This document shows, piece after piece, positions 48,122 through 59,882 of a stretch of 64,000 nucleotides of DNA (positions are counted from its first letter, which is position 1; every line of letters starts with the position of its first letter). The position numbers and the translations under genes were made by a program. This DNA is from Neurospora crassa OR74A (lineage: Eukaryota > Ascomycota > Sordariomycetes > Sordariales > Sordariaceae), in assembly GCF_000182925.2 (NCBI RefSeq), contig NC_026506.1, positions 1,984,001 to 2,048,000 on the forward strand, in the 5' to 3' direction. Below the pieces are notes generated by a model. That model saw only the letters and a program-made list of their open reading frames with translations, did not search any database and was not told the origin of the DNA.

Positions 48122-51100
48122 TAGTACTACATAATGGAGTGAGCATTCAAGTTCGGGTAACAGGAGGTAGAGGTAGGTACCTAGGTAGTACCTTTGAAAG
48201 CTGAAAATCTTGAGATATTACAATAGCTGCTTTTGGAAGAAGCAGAAATTATGAGTTCACGACCATAAGATTGTACAAGCTCAAAACACATTGAGCTTAT
48301 ACTCAAAGCGATACTTTAAAGTTACATACTTCAAGTTGCTAATTACACTAGCTGGACCTTTTTTTTTCTTTGGCCTGCTGATGTTAAGACAATGAAAATG
48401 TGTTTAGAGAATTTGTTAAGGTACTCTTGCTTTCCAAAAAGCAGGCAGTGTTTTGCATGGAATGACCAATTTGGGAAAGGTGCAATCTTCGGTTATCTCT
48501 GACCTCACATCGCTGATTGGCGCCGGCAGGGCAACGGCTGCTAGGCATCTCGCTGTTAAGTAAAGCATGATTTAGTTTCCAATACCATGAATCATACGCT
48601 TTGAATCTCATGGGTACAGATAACAAGAATGATATAGCATCAACTCTTAAAACCAAGACGATGCTTGTTTGGCAGTTGGACGTTCTGAGAGCGTCTGATA
48701 CATATGTATCCACCTTTTTTCAGCCAATGAGCAGATAGAAATCATTATGCAGATCTCATACTCTCCACCACTATGATCGGGACTGGACATCCTTTCTATC
48801 TTAATATTTGCTGTACAATTTGTCCATCATCCGGCAAAAAGACTTCATTAACTTCATGATAGTGGCAAGAAATCTGCAGTAAAAGATTCAAATACGAGGC
48901 ATGTTGAACGCAAAAATCAACTCGGGAAGAAGTACCCTTGGCTCGATGCAACGTGTCCGATGAAGAGAGTGCAGACCGCAAGTTTCTGAACTTTTGGGGT
49001 GCAGCAACTGAATGTCAAACCCTGGCCGCCTGGTTTTGGGCAGAGTTCCATTCTCTCCGCATGTCTTTCGATGAGATGTGGATTTGCGGGGTCTTCAATG
49101 TGTGTACACTAGCTACATGTTCCAGATGATATGTACCTTGGCTTCTGTGCAAGAAGTTCGAAGACGATAAAAGAAGGTGCACGTACGACAGCGACAACGA
49201 CGGTGAGAACAGCTAGTAGCTCACTTATCACAAAAATAACCATTTGCAGCCTGGTTTGGGTTACTGGCACGATCTACAACAGACAAGTCACAACAATCGA
49301 CGAGAGGTGGCTGCTTGCAACGCGCTTCCGAGAGTGAAGAACATTGGTTTTTAATCTATTGACTGCTATCGACAAGCCCACATCGCCTTGGGGCTCTGGA
49401 AATGCAAAACCGGCGAAAAGGCTGACCTGGTTGAGCTTGGGGACTGGCAAATCAGGAGGAGCGGCTCAAGTCAAATTCGTTTGTGTTGTCTGTCGCTGAC
49501 ACAGTTAGTGATTGTTCACATCCGCGCCGAGTTCCAGTTGGCTGGCAAGGGTCAAACTGAGTTGTGATTCCAATATCTTCAGCTGTCCAATTAAAAGTGA
49601 TGAGGGAAACTCCCAGGATTGGGCGCGGTCGTTCTATTTGCCTTGCAATTGCATCCATCCTTATTGTGCCGTGCCCCTCGCCCACTCCAACTTTCCCATC
49701 TCATTCGAATTTCATTCCCACCCGGTTGCATCATACAGGCTCATATCAATAGTATTGCAAGGCCCCGAAATTTGATGGTGACGGCATTTTTCATGCTCTT
49801 ACTCTGCAACCTGGAGCCGCCATTTTGCCATCTGTTTGTGTAGGACATTTGAATAATGAGACAGCAGCCAAAGATAATTACGGCATCATTTTCACTACAA
49901 AGGAGCCGCGCGTGCGACGACTGACTTGGTGAGATATCAACTCAATTTCCAGGTCAGAGAATCGGTTTACTTGCGCCTTGTAGCATTCGGCGGGAATCAG
50001 TGCACAACAGGAAGGAATGTGTGCATGTGTGGTGCAGCCTTCTCGGCGTTTGAAGGCAGCCTTTCGAGCCTTCTCGTCTTAGGTTTGTCTCTGTCAAGAG
50101 CGTTCGTTTCACCTTCGAGTGTGGTGGAAGCTTCCTCCGTCCAGTCCAAGCATGCAGATGCTCTTACACCAAAGCTACCTCTTACTTTGGACGGGAGCGG
50201 TACGCAGGAGTAGAATGGCAGGGCATGGGATGGGGCTCGTGAGACATGGAGGTCTAACAGTAACAGGCGGCTTGGCCTCCCACCCTCTACTACTATCATA
50301 GAGGCTTCTGTCCAATCAGGACTGGAGACTGTGGCTTTTCCTGGGTGCTCCAGTCCCCCTCCCTCGTTTCTCTTCCTCGTCGTTCCTCCCCGACCTTGCC
50401 GACCCAAAGTTGGCTCGGTGCCCCCCCTTGTCCCCTTGCGTCCATTCTTTTGGGTGATTTTGCCATTCAAGCGGCCTCGTCTCCTTTTGCGACTCCTCGG
50501 CCCTGCAGCGCTCTCCCCAAACCCCCTCAACCTCAACCAACCTCGCAGTGTCTTCCCAGCACCTCCCCTTACAACCTGCGTGACAGCGCCTATTCACTCC
50601 AACCCTCCCCCCAATCTTCAATCAACCTACAACCAACTTTTAGCAACATAATCCGATCAAATCCACCCCGAACCACCGCGCAACCTACATTTTCCTGCTC
50701 TTTGAACTCCGCGCTTTCACTTCGCACTTGTTATTGTTTGCTATCATCGCTGTTTCGATCGAGGCTTTGACTAGTTCTCGCGCGCTCTTCCGAAAGTCGC
50801 TACCTAATCACCACTGTTGGCACACTACGACACGGCCGACCTCTGCTATTAGGTTCTGTTGGGCCAGCACCCAACACACTTCGCACCTTCCGACTGCCAC
50901 CACTTGTGACTCGGGTCGGACCCTGCTTCGTCCTCGGTTGGGTCTTGGTCTCCTGGGGCGCGGCCACATCATCAAAGCCAAGGAGCCCACTCTGCCAAGC
51001 CTTCCGTCCCCTCAAGGTCTCCGCCCCTGCGCGCTGCTAGCGGTCTGCGACTCTGCGTGCGGTGCGGCCTCTTGTCAGTTTCCCCCGGCTGTGCCGAGCT

Positions 51101-51512
51101 AATCTGAAAAAGGCAATCAAAAACAACCAACTGGCAATCCACAACAGCGATCAAGCGGCCCCTGATTTCAGCGAGAGCCAAAGGACCCACTTGCTCTCTT
51201 TCTGGGTTACGTCAGCCTCACACCCAAGAACAGGCCCCCTTGTCAGCTGCTGCCGGCCTGCCACGCATACCCGCTCGGTTGCCTGTCCAATACGCACCCC
51301 CTATTCGGCCTGTTTATCACAGTCGCCCCCCCCCCCTCCCTTTTCGACTTACACATCACCCACCACTCTCTGTGACTCTTGGGTTATCAAGTGTTCCTAC
51401 TGCCTGCAAAGTTCGTGACGCTTGTATCACGTCTTCCGCCCTTCTTTCCCGACCTATCATCGGGATCACAGCCTCAGAACGCGTCTACGCCTGAGACCTT
51501 TCATATCATCAC
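48122..51512. other. Gene-free spacer and long C-rich leader of the AHC1-like gene
   Basis: 48.1-49.9 kb shows only short chance frames, with a TAGGTACCTAGGTAG-like motif near 48171-48185. From about 50.3 kb the + strand becomes pyrimidine- and C-rich, with runs near 51329-51338, typical of a long fungal 5' leader. Open frames at 50345-50770 and 50728-51102 are low-complexity Pro/Ser/Thr and may be uORFs or noise. The leader may contain an intron I cannot place. Confidence 0.5.
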
Positions 51513-53555
51513 ATGTTTCCTTTCTGGGCTACCGAGTCAAGGGGAAATGACAAGACGTTAACGTTAGATGCAAGCCATCCTACGCTTTTGGATCTCGCCG
51601 AACCATCCGTGTCCAGTGTGTCAGCTCTTCCGACCGCGTCGGGTCTTCCGACGCCCATCTCTCCCGCATCCACCCACTCACTGAAGCGAAGACGGCTGAG
51701 CGCTGTTGATACCGCTTTCCATGGCCATGGTCACTCGTCGAAGCGCATCAAGACAGAGCAGGATGGTGGTTTACCTTCGCCGACCTCGACCTATGCAGGC
51801 GGCAATGAGGCGGCAAGGCCGTCCAAGCTCGCCGCCTCCGGGCCTAATCTAGAACGTGCAAAGGACGTCATCCAATATCAGTTTGGACTTGAAATCCTGA
51901 TGAAGCATGACGAGCTCCGTCTCATCAACCAGGAGCTGGCCAAGTGTCAGATTGCTCTCGAGCAGCTTCGCCGGTGTCATCTCATCCCCTACCCTGTTCA
52001 GTGTCCGACACCCAGTCAGATGCTGGACATCAGCAGTGGCAAGGGTCCTGCTCTTCAGTCAAAACCAGGAGAGTCTGTACCGAAGTGGGCGCCACCCTTC
52101 GGGGTTGTCGACGGCCCGTATTCTCGGCACTACGCTAAGTGGCTGATACCCGATCCCATGTTTGACGGTATTCAACCGGAGCCGGTCGTGGAGACTGCCC
52201 GGGCAAGGAACGCCGTTGCTGAAGGCAGAACGACGAGGAATAGCATGTCTGACGCAGGTGGTCTAGGAAAACAACGGTCTGCCCGCGGGCAGGGCACCCA
52301 GAAACTCCAAGCGTTATCCAGTGGATATTCGCATCCCAAGGATAAATCACTGCCTTGCATCGTGAAACGGTCGGATGGGATCACGGTCAAGCTCGTCTGC
52401 CTTGATTGTCACAGGTGGAACTTTTCGAGCACGCAGGGCTTCATCAATCACTGCCGTATAGCCCATCGGAGAGACTACAAGAGTCACGACGAAGCCGCCC
52501 TTCATTGTGGGCAGCCCATTGATGTTGATGAGATTGGAGGTGTTGCTGCTGAGGAAAGAAAACCTTTGCCTCCCATCGTTCCAAGCGTTCCAAATACTAC
52601 CAGCCCCGCTTTGGTGCACCAGCTGGCGCGCAGCGAACCCCTTTCGGAACAGCAGGCGTACAAGGCGTTGCTCTCGCGTATCAATGCGTCACTGGAGCTA
52701 TACCATGCCGGCCAGCTCCCAGATGTGAAGAAGATACCAACCGCGCTACCAGCATCATCATTGGTGTCTTCCAACGCACCAGACTTTGTTGGCTCGTCCG
52801 ACACGCCGTTTTTGACGAAGCTGATGCAAAAGAAGAAGGTTGGGGGTAATCTGAGTGAGAAAGTAAAGGATGCAAAGACCATAATAGATTGGGACGCAGT
52901 TCTGTCGCGTAACGAGTCTGAAGATACCGATCAATCGAATGCCGCAGAAGGTACTTCAAGCTCCAAGAAGCCTGTCACGTCGACAGCGCGGGTATCAGCC
53001 GTCACGCGCAAGCCGGCCTCGTCTACCATTCCTCCTCCGCCATTCTCGAGGATTTCTACTTCCCCCGTCCCTCTTCCAACAACGAGCATAGGTCGTGCTC
53101 CGGCCCACTTGACCGGCTTGCCCATCACAGTTACTAGGCAGCGCAATCCACCCGATCACCCCGAAACGCCCATATATGAGGACGACATAGACACAGAGTT
53201 GAGTCCGAACACCGTCGCTAGCAATAATGCGCCCTCACTTGTTAGTGATGATGGGGAGTATGATGATTCCGACGATGGATCTTCCTCCGACACCAGCGAT
53301 GAAATTGAAACTCGGTCTGTCTCGGATGTGGCAGAAATTAATATTGAAGAGGATGTTCATGACGTGGTTGTCGCGCCTCGCGCTCAAATTTGTCAGCACC
53401 GAAAAGAAACCACGACCAACAGGACAGGTACCGGGAAATTCAAAAACGACGAAAGCCGACATGTGACATTTGTGACCCCTGTTCCTCCGCCGAAGCCGAA
53501 TACCAAGTCCAAGTCCAGGGCTACTGGCGGCAACAGGCGCAAGCAAAAGTCTTGA
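51513..53555 (+). CDS. AHC1-like C2H2 zinc-finger protein (ADA HAT complex component)
   Basis: A single exon of 680 codons from ATG 51513. The key feature is a C2H2 finger in the context VKLVCLDCHRWNFSSTQGFINHCRIAH (Cys296, Cys299, His313, His318) followed by RRDYKSHDEAALHCG. This is the pattern I associate with the AHC1 zinc finger of fungal ADA histone acetyltransferase complexes. An N-terminal Ser/Pro region has a basic LKRRRLS and SSKRIKTE. A helical segment (about 113-155, DVIQYQFGLEILMKHDELRLINQELAKCQ) may be a coiled coil for complex assembly. The C-terminal half is disordered and acidic, then basic (GGNRRKQKS). Expected role is nuclear, supporting Gcn5-dependent acetylation. The product name is probable, not proven. 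Confidence 0.7.
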   Translation: MFPFWATESRGNDKTLTLDASHPTLLDLAEPSVSSVSALPTASGLPTPISPASTHSLKRRRLSAVDTAFHGHGHSSKRIKTEQDGGLPSPTSTYAGGNEAARPSKLAASGPNLERAKDVIQYQFGLEILMKHDELRLINQELAKCQIALEQLRRCHLIPYPVQCPTPSQMLDISSGKGPALQSKPGESVPKWAPPFGVVDGPYSRHYAKWLIPDPMFDGIQPEPVVETARARNAVAEGRTTRNSMSDAGGLGKQRSARGQGTQKLQALSSGYSHPKDKSLPCIVKRSDGITVKLVCLDCHRWNFSSTQGFINHCRIAHRRDYKSHDEAALHCGQPIDVDEIGGVAAEERKPLPPIVPSVPNTTSPALVHQLARSEPLSEQQAYKALLSRINASLELYHAGQLPDVKKIPTALPASSLVSSNAPDFVGSSDTPFLTKLMQKKKVGGNLSEKVKDAKTIIDWDAVLSRNESEDTDQSNAAEGTSSSKKPVTSTARVSAVTRKPASSTIPPPPFSRISTSPVPLPTTSIGRAPAHLTGLPITVTRQRNPPDHPETPIYEDDIDTELSPNTVASNNAPSLVSDDGEYDDSDDGSSSDTSDEIETRSVSDVAEINIEEDVHDVVVAPRAQICQHRKETTTNRTGTGKFKNDESRHVTFVTPVPPPKPNTKSKSRATGGNRRKQKS

Positions 53556-54584
53556 AAACACTCAGGAACAGTGGTTCACGTTTGATATCGGAGGGGGGCA
53601 GGAACCTCATTCGCCACACCGTCACGTCTGTGATAGTCTCCGAGATCATCCCCTTGTTGGCTTGAGCAGGGACAAACCTCCCATGTATACCTTACTATTT
53701 ACGAGATGTTACTACATTCATTTTAATGCCGAGATGAGCAAGGGAACAGTGTTTTGGGCTTCGAAATAGGAAGGAATGCTCATAGCTTATGATGTTTGGG
53801 TCCGGCAATTTGTGATTTTATGAGAAGCGCTTTTTCCACTTTTTATCTTTATTCTTTCGTGTCCCTTTCAGTCACTCAACAGAGATTATCATGCGAAACA
53901 AACGAGAACGGTCAAATAAAACAAATCTCGATTGGATCTTCTTTTCTTGGCAGCATACCGTTATATCAAAGCAACTTCTGTCGTATATGGCTATCCAGTC
54001 TACTTGATTGATAGGGAAAAGACAAAACAGTGGTATCTCGAAAGACCTCGATCGCGTTAGACGAAGGAATAGGCGGAGGTGGTGTGAAAATAGGCCGGAC
54101 ACGCCTTTACCGAACCATACCCAGAGAGTGTGCAGACTATTTTTCACACCGCCTGAGGCGGAATGAAGGAGACAGGTACGAACCGGGTAGACCACGTTTG
54201 TGCGCAAGTTCTTTTGGCCAATGTAATGTAAATCATGCGCCAAGGACCTTCCTACTTGATTACATAGATAGTCTTGAACCTTTCCAGAGCGATTGGTTGC
54301 CTTGCCTCTTCTTATGTGATGGCCGGAATACTTGACCGGAGGTAGGACCATCATTCCACATATATGGAAGGTGGAAAGTTAGTAAGAGAAGTATGGATGA
54401 TATTTGTCTCGATCCAGGCTTCCTTGAAGCGACCGCTAAGTGCCTCACAATAGAGGTATATATGACTGGTACGTACAGTTATATGCTTGTTTGTCTGTTA
54501 GCCTTGTCCTTCGAGTAAGACTCATTTCTCACCAGTTGACACGCCGGAAGGTCAAAATCATGGGTTGAACTGAAATCTTCAAAA

Positions 54585-54585
<1 letters not shown>
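53556..54585. other. 3' flank of the AHC1-like gene
   Basis: Contains the 3' untranslated region of the AHC1-like gene. It is moderately AT-rich with no recognised gene. It ends at the poly(A) tract. Confidence 0.5.

Positions 54586-54623
<38 letters not shown>
54586..54623 (+). repeat. A38 homopolymer tract
   Basis: Thirty-eight consecutive A, following AAAAC. Too long to be common by chance. It could be the tail of a retroposed transcript inserted in + orientation, or simple slippage. No coding or LINE-like sequence is recognisable upstream, and no flanking duplication was found by eye. Confidence 0.9.
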
Positions 54624-54625
<2 letters not shown>

Positions 54626-56681
54626 CTACATCAGAGGTAGCTTATTTACAGTAATTTCAACCCCCTTTGTTACACATAAACTGAGCATGAAAAGGCTTAA
54701 ACAAGTTGACAGAAATCTCAAGCTTACGATTTTGTTAAGGATATATCTAGAGTATATGCGCCTCAGATAACGTGTTATCTTGAAATGCTAAATATCTGCG
54801 TATGAAACATCAACAACGGCATCCATATTCTTCGCCCACCCTCCCCCCCCCCCCCTCCACCTCCCCACCCAAGATAACCATCGTAATTTCCCGTCTGCGT
54901 GACATCCTCTTCGTTAGGAAGGAAGCACCAAAGGCTTGCGAAGCATTAACTCGAGCGACTTTGTCGTTGCGTACAGTAATAGTCATTTGTTTCTAGCACT
55001 TTATTATCCAGGTCCTATTCGAGCTGCTCCCTGTTGTTCTTCGCGGCGCTCTGGGATCGCCTCTGTTCATTATCTATCCCGACTTTCAACGACAGAGCTA
55101 TTCTATATTGCCATGCTATGACACGATCCGAGTGTGCGACCGTAAATTTCACCTTCGACACCCGCTCGGGCGAAGAATTGTCCATAGGACCCCCCGCTTG
55201 ATGACGGTTCTCCATATGTTGTTTACGATCCGCATCACAGCGTTAAAATCGTTGCAGCTAGGCTGATTGACGATCCAAAGGAGGGTAGAGAAGTCATGGT
55301 CGCGAAACGGTGAGTGATCCTGTCCTGAGGGTTGTTCTTCTGGAAGGCCACGCTCATAGTCATCTTGATATTTGCGCGCGACATCGATGTGGCCTTCTGT
55401 GGCCACCCAGAAAATCACAATGATGACTTGTTTAGCCAGTATCGTAGACCAGGCATCACAGTCACGGGGGATCATCGCCGACATACCTTGACAGCCCGTC
55501 CTGACCTTCAAGATCTCAACAGAGTTCGTAGGGGGAAGAACGGTCCTGATGGAGTTCGTCACGGTGACGTTGATCTTGATGGATTTGTTCGTTGAGATGC
55601 TCATCTTGGTGGGATGCACTTTCGCCAGAACGATGAGGACCAAGTTTCTGTTGATCTTGCTATCCGGGATGGTTGGTGACGATAGATCTGGCGATGACCA
55701 TTGCCTGCGGCATCCCCAACTATGGCAGTTGTATTGACTACCTCAAAGAGCTGCTTGGTTATGTGGTAATACAGACACTATTTGTTGGGGAATGGCGATG
55801 GGCTCGCTCACGAGGCGTGAATCTACAAGGCTTTACATACATATCCCTTGATTGACGCTTACCAGCTCTAGAAAAAAAATGCAAATGAATGGTGGCTTAA
55901 GTGGTGGTCGGAATGCTAGTCGGTGTTGTGATGTAAGAATCACTGCTATCAAGGTGACCTCAGACAGGCAATCAAGAGGAAGCGTTGTTGGAAACAGCTC
56001 TGCAGCTGTCGGTTTCAACGAATTTGAGAGATAATGACACGGAATAGGAACCCTTTCCATAACTTTCCCTTGCAAGTGAAGCATGCGTGGTCCTGCGCGA
56101 ATGAAGCTCACTTTCCACTGGGTCATGGCGCAATTCTATACAGCAAGTCTAAGGAGCCAACCCCATGGTATGAACGGCCTCAGTCCAAACTTCTTTTGAT
56201 TGTACTACCGCTCGTTAGAGCTGGCAATGTCACTGGCAGCCAGACTTCCCTCGAGTTTGATGGTGGCAAGACATTGATATTATGCAAGAACGCACGGGTA
56301 TAGGGCTCGGAAAAAGTCAAAGTACGGCATCACCATAAATGTGGCATGTGTCATAGACAATAAGAAGGCTCAACACCTTCGGGCATCACAAAGCAAGATT
56401 CATTCATGGTAAATGGACAATTAGATAGCTATTCAGATAGAATAATATGAATGACGGGGGTATAAGGGGGGAGGAAGGGGGGTATAAACGAAATGGTACC
56501 AAATAAACCAACTCTGCCAAATACCCAACTAATCTAGCATCGGCAAAGTGTGTCGTTTCGAATTCCATGGCATTGTTCTTGGTTTCTTTCTTGCAGTTGT
56601 TGCTCTTTGTCTCGATTCTCTTCATCATCATCATCATTATCATCATTATGAGACCCGACTCTTAGGTGGAAAGCCGCCTTA
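54624..56681. other. Spacer with unassigned small frames
   Basis: A C13 run lies at 54843-54855. Minus-strand frames at 55643-55149 and 56126-55833 and + frames at 55332-55595 and 56034-56303 have no family features. A small multi-exon gene cannot be excluded around 55.15-55.65 kb. Near 56620-56650 a CAT-rich microsatellite lies in the 3' flank of SLM1. Confidence 0.45.
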
Positions 56682-58322
56682 CTACTTAGGCAAAGCACCC
56701 TTTTCAGGAACCGCGGCCGCAGGGGATACAGCAGGAGGAGCGGCGGTACCCGCAGCCTTGGAGTCAACAGGCGAAATGTTGATGGGACTGGCAACGACAC
56801 CAGTCTCATGGGGCGACGGCGGCAGGGTCTGGGCCTCGTTCAAGGTCAGGTTGTTAGTCGCAGCCTCGAGCTTCTTGTCCTCGGTGTCCGGAGTGGGAGT
56901 AGTGACGGGGGTGGCTACGCCAGGACCAAGAGCGCCGGCAACATTGCTAATAATATCGAACCACTTTTGGGCTTCTGCGGCGCTGTGGGCCTTGAACTGC
57001 AACTCCGAGGTGCCCGCCAACTTGCTGCCGATGCCCTTAGACTTGTCCTTGCCCTTGACATTGAACTTGTCGTCCTTGGGAGCGCCGATAATGGCATCGG
57101 GCAGGTAGATGCTGAGTTCGGGCTGGGGGTCCTTGCGCTTGGGGTCGTTGTCCTTGAACTCGTGGAGGTACCTGGCAGGGGTGACGACGTAGTAGCCGGT
57201 ATTGTAGCCCCACGAGAGCTTGTTGCGAGACTTGCGGTCAAGAGAGCCCTCGATGAGCGCCTTGGTAGAAGGGTTATCAGCGTTGGGAACCAGGGGAAGC
57301 AGGTGGCCGAGTTCACGAGGCGGTTCGTTCTCGTTGACGAGTACGTCGGCACTGCGAACCCGGAATTCTTGCCACTCAAAGTCGGGCGGGATGTTCTGGG
57401 AGGTCTGGAGCACTTGGGCGTAGAGACCACGAACATGCTCGGCATGGCCACCGGCGAGCGTGTTCAAGTCCTCCATGGCCTTTTGGATGCTCTTAACAAC
57501 CTTGACCTCGAATTCCATGAACTGGGCCTGGGCGGTGATGAGTTCGGTGCGATGATTGTTTTCATCCTGGATCTGGTTATGGAGGCGGTAGATGACGCCT
57601 TGGCGAAGAACATACGGATCATCGGCCGGATTGAGGTCGGCGCCGCTCGTCGGAAAAGAGGCAACGTGCTGGGAAAGCAGCTCGATATGCTTTTGAGTCG
57701 TGTTGCGGGACTTCTCGACCGCCTTGGCTCCCTTGTTCAGGCTGTGAGAGAGCCTCTTTGAGTAGTCCTTGATTTCATGGTGCAAGCCCTTCAGGTCGTG
57801 GAGGACAGTCTCCTTAAGTTTTTTCTGTGTCTCGAGGTTGCTGTTGATCATGCCCTGGGTATTGGCGCGCAAGACCTCGAACATGGCCGCAACACCGGTG
57901 ACATTGGTGGCATGCTGGGAGAAGTGATCCCCTTCCCTCAGGGGGTGGGAAATGGTCTGCCGAGCGGTGTGAGTATTCTCAAAGCGCCGTGATACAGAAC
58001 CATGTACTTGTAGCGGGAGGTTTTCCTACCTTCAAGACCTTCTCGTATTCCTTTGCTTGAGAATGGTGAATCTTTTCAACGGCCTCGACGTAGTCTTCCA
58101 GGTAGGCGACGGCGTGCTTCCATGCCCGGAGACGCTGGACGAGAATACCGGCGGTCTGGTATAAAAGTGTGTTAGCGACATTTGCCGTGTAGGTGCACAA
58201 AGTCTAGCGAGGGGCTGGAGACGTACGCTGTTGGGATCGAACTCGGGAATGGCCGTGTCATCGCTGGCATTGCTCATCATTGTTGTTTGCCTCGAGGGCG
58301 CTGCCGACGCGTTGGCGGACAT
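56682..58322 (-). CDS. SLM1: SLM1/SLM2-like PI(4,5)P2-binding protein (F-BAR-like and PH domains)
   Basis: Three exons on the minus strand: 58322-58227, 58155-58030 and 57956-56682, all phase 0, giving 498 residues. The N-terminal half is helical (ILVQRLRAWKHAVAYLEDYVEAVEKI, then LRANTQGMINSNLETQKKLKETV), forming the BAR-like dimerisation domain. A PH domain occupies about residues 300-415 (IEGSLDRKSRNKLSWGYNTGYYVVTP...YLHEFKDNDP, KAHSAAEAQKWFDII). In yeast, Slm1/2 bind PI(4,5)P2 at eisosomes and recruit and feed TORC2, controlling actin, sphingolipid synthesis and stress responses. The C-terminal 80 residues are Pro/Ala/Thr-rich and probably disordered. The start MSANASAAPSRQTT is encoded by exon 1. 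It runs in the same direction as the CreD gene. Confidence 0.9.
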
Positions 58323-59882
58323 ATTTCTTGGGGGGGAGCAAAAGCGTGTTCTTGTCGCGAGTCAGCTAAAGGTTGTGTGGGGATGTCTGTTCAACAAGAG
58401 CTGCTACTCGCAGTAGTAGGTTGATGATGGTGGTGGTATGGAATACTGTCGCAGAACCCCTTTTGTTTTACTCCAGAGCGAGGAAGACTTCTGCCAAGGG
58501 TACTCGGCCTGAAAAGATCACGCAAAAAAGGGGCAAGGATGGGTTCGAAGCGAGTTCCAAGCGGTTGGGTTCACAGGCTGAAGTGTTCGTCCCAACCCTG
58601 TGCAAGCAAAGTGGGTGTGACCAGAGTTGACGCGCAGGAGAACAAGGTTGGATGAAGTCATCCAGACCCTGCAAAGGAGGGAACCTTTTTGGCCAGCCTT
58701 CCTTCACACAGCAGTGCACCCTCCTCCGTCCTTTCCCCGCCCCCTCTTCATGACCTGGGAACCCCCAAGCAAGCTGGACGGTGGAGTGTCGGGTCCAGTT
58801 CACAAGGGAAGGTGGATCTCTTGGGAGAGACTCAGACTATTGGCCAATCGGCCGGCATACTCAAGTGGAACGCCTTATTCCTGCGACAGTGCAGCATTGG
58901 TGCAGCGAAATAGTCGCATATGTGAGTAGGTACACTACTCACCGCGAAAGCTCAATTCGAAGCTGAACAACAAAGTCGATTTATCCTTGTGCGGATCATG
59001 GCAGATGGTGGTATGACGTATGTCTTGGCCGTGGGGCATTGTGCTCTCCAATCCAGCTGAATGGACCTGGGGGTTCTGGATTGCTTGTCTCCCCCAAGTT
59101 GCCCCCCTCTCTTCCTGTGGAGATGTGGCGATTCACTTTCCAGTCCGTCTTTTCTAGGGCAACCACGCAAAAAGAGCATGGCTTGCATCGATGGGAAAGA
59201 GATGAGCGCTGCCCGTTGTGGAAAGCACACACACCATGGCTTGACTTGCGGCGTTATGCAAATTGTCTCAATGACGTATGACGGGATTACCAGCCAAAGA
59301 CTGCTGTCAAACACGGCAGCTGAGGGCACCGCAGGACATTGTCACCTGAAGCCGGCCTTCTCCATGTCCTATTCCAGCGGCATGCCCGCCATTGTCCGTC
59401 TTGTCGCAAGTCGCAACATGGTCGGGTTACACTGCGGTACATCGCATCTCGTCGTATGGCTTCCCATTGCCAGACAACGACATGCTGGAGGCGTTGAATG
59501 AAGAAAGTTTGACAACATCTCAACACGTAGCAGAGATATTATTTTTGTGTATTGTTATTACTCGATATTGTCCATTGTGAGGAGGGGTATCAGAATCTAT
59601 GTAGGTGCTAGTTGAAATGCGGGCGCCGCCGGTCCATCTCTCAACAAATATGCCCATGTATAAGCCAGTTCTATCACTATCCGCCGTTCCCAGTCCGCTG
59701 TTTTACCCAAATCGTACGCGCCCAACGAAAGAGAGAAAAGCCAATAACCAAAAAGAAATCCTTTGTCGCCATCCCAACATAAACTCCGTGCAGCTATGCC
59801 TAATTATTTGACCAGCCAAGAACAAGCCAGATTACCACGGATTTTGATCGCGAAAGAAACACATGCCCCGGCAAACCTCTAC
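58323..59882. other. Upstream region of SLM1 and 3' flank of CreD-like gene
   Basis: The left part is the SLM1 leader and promoter, the right part the 3' flank of the arrestin gene. Frames such as 59061-59501 (+) show no family features. No RNA gene or repeat is visible. Confidence 0.5.

Noticed and set aside
55149-55643. 164-codon minus-strand frame between AHC1-like and SLM1
   Set aside because: No family resemblance and no ATG-supported conserved start. Kept only as unassigned spacer.
56808-57761. 317-codon frame opposite SLM1
   Set aside because: Shadow of the SLM1 coding exon; no domain.
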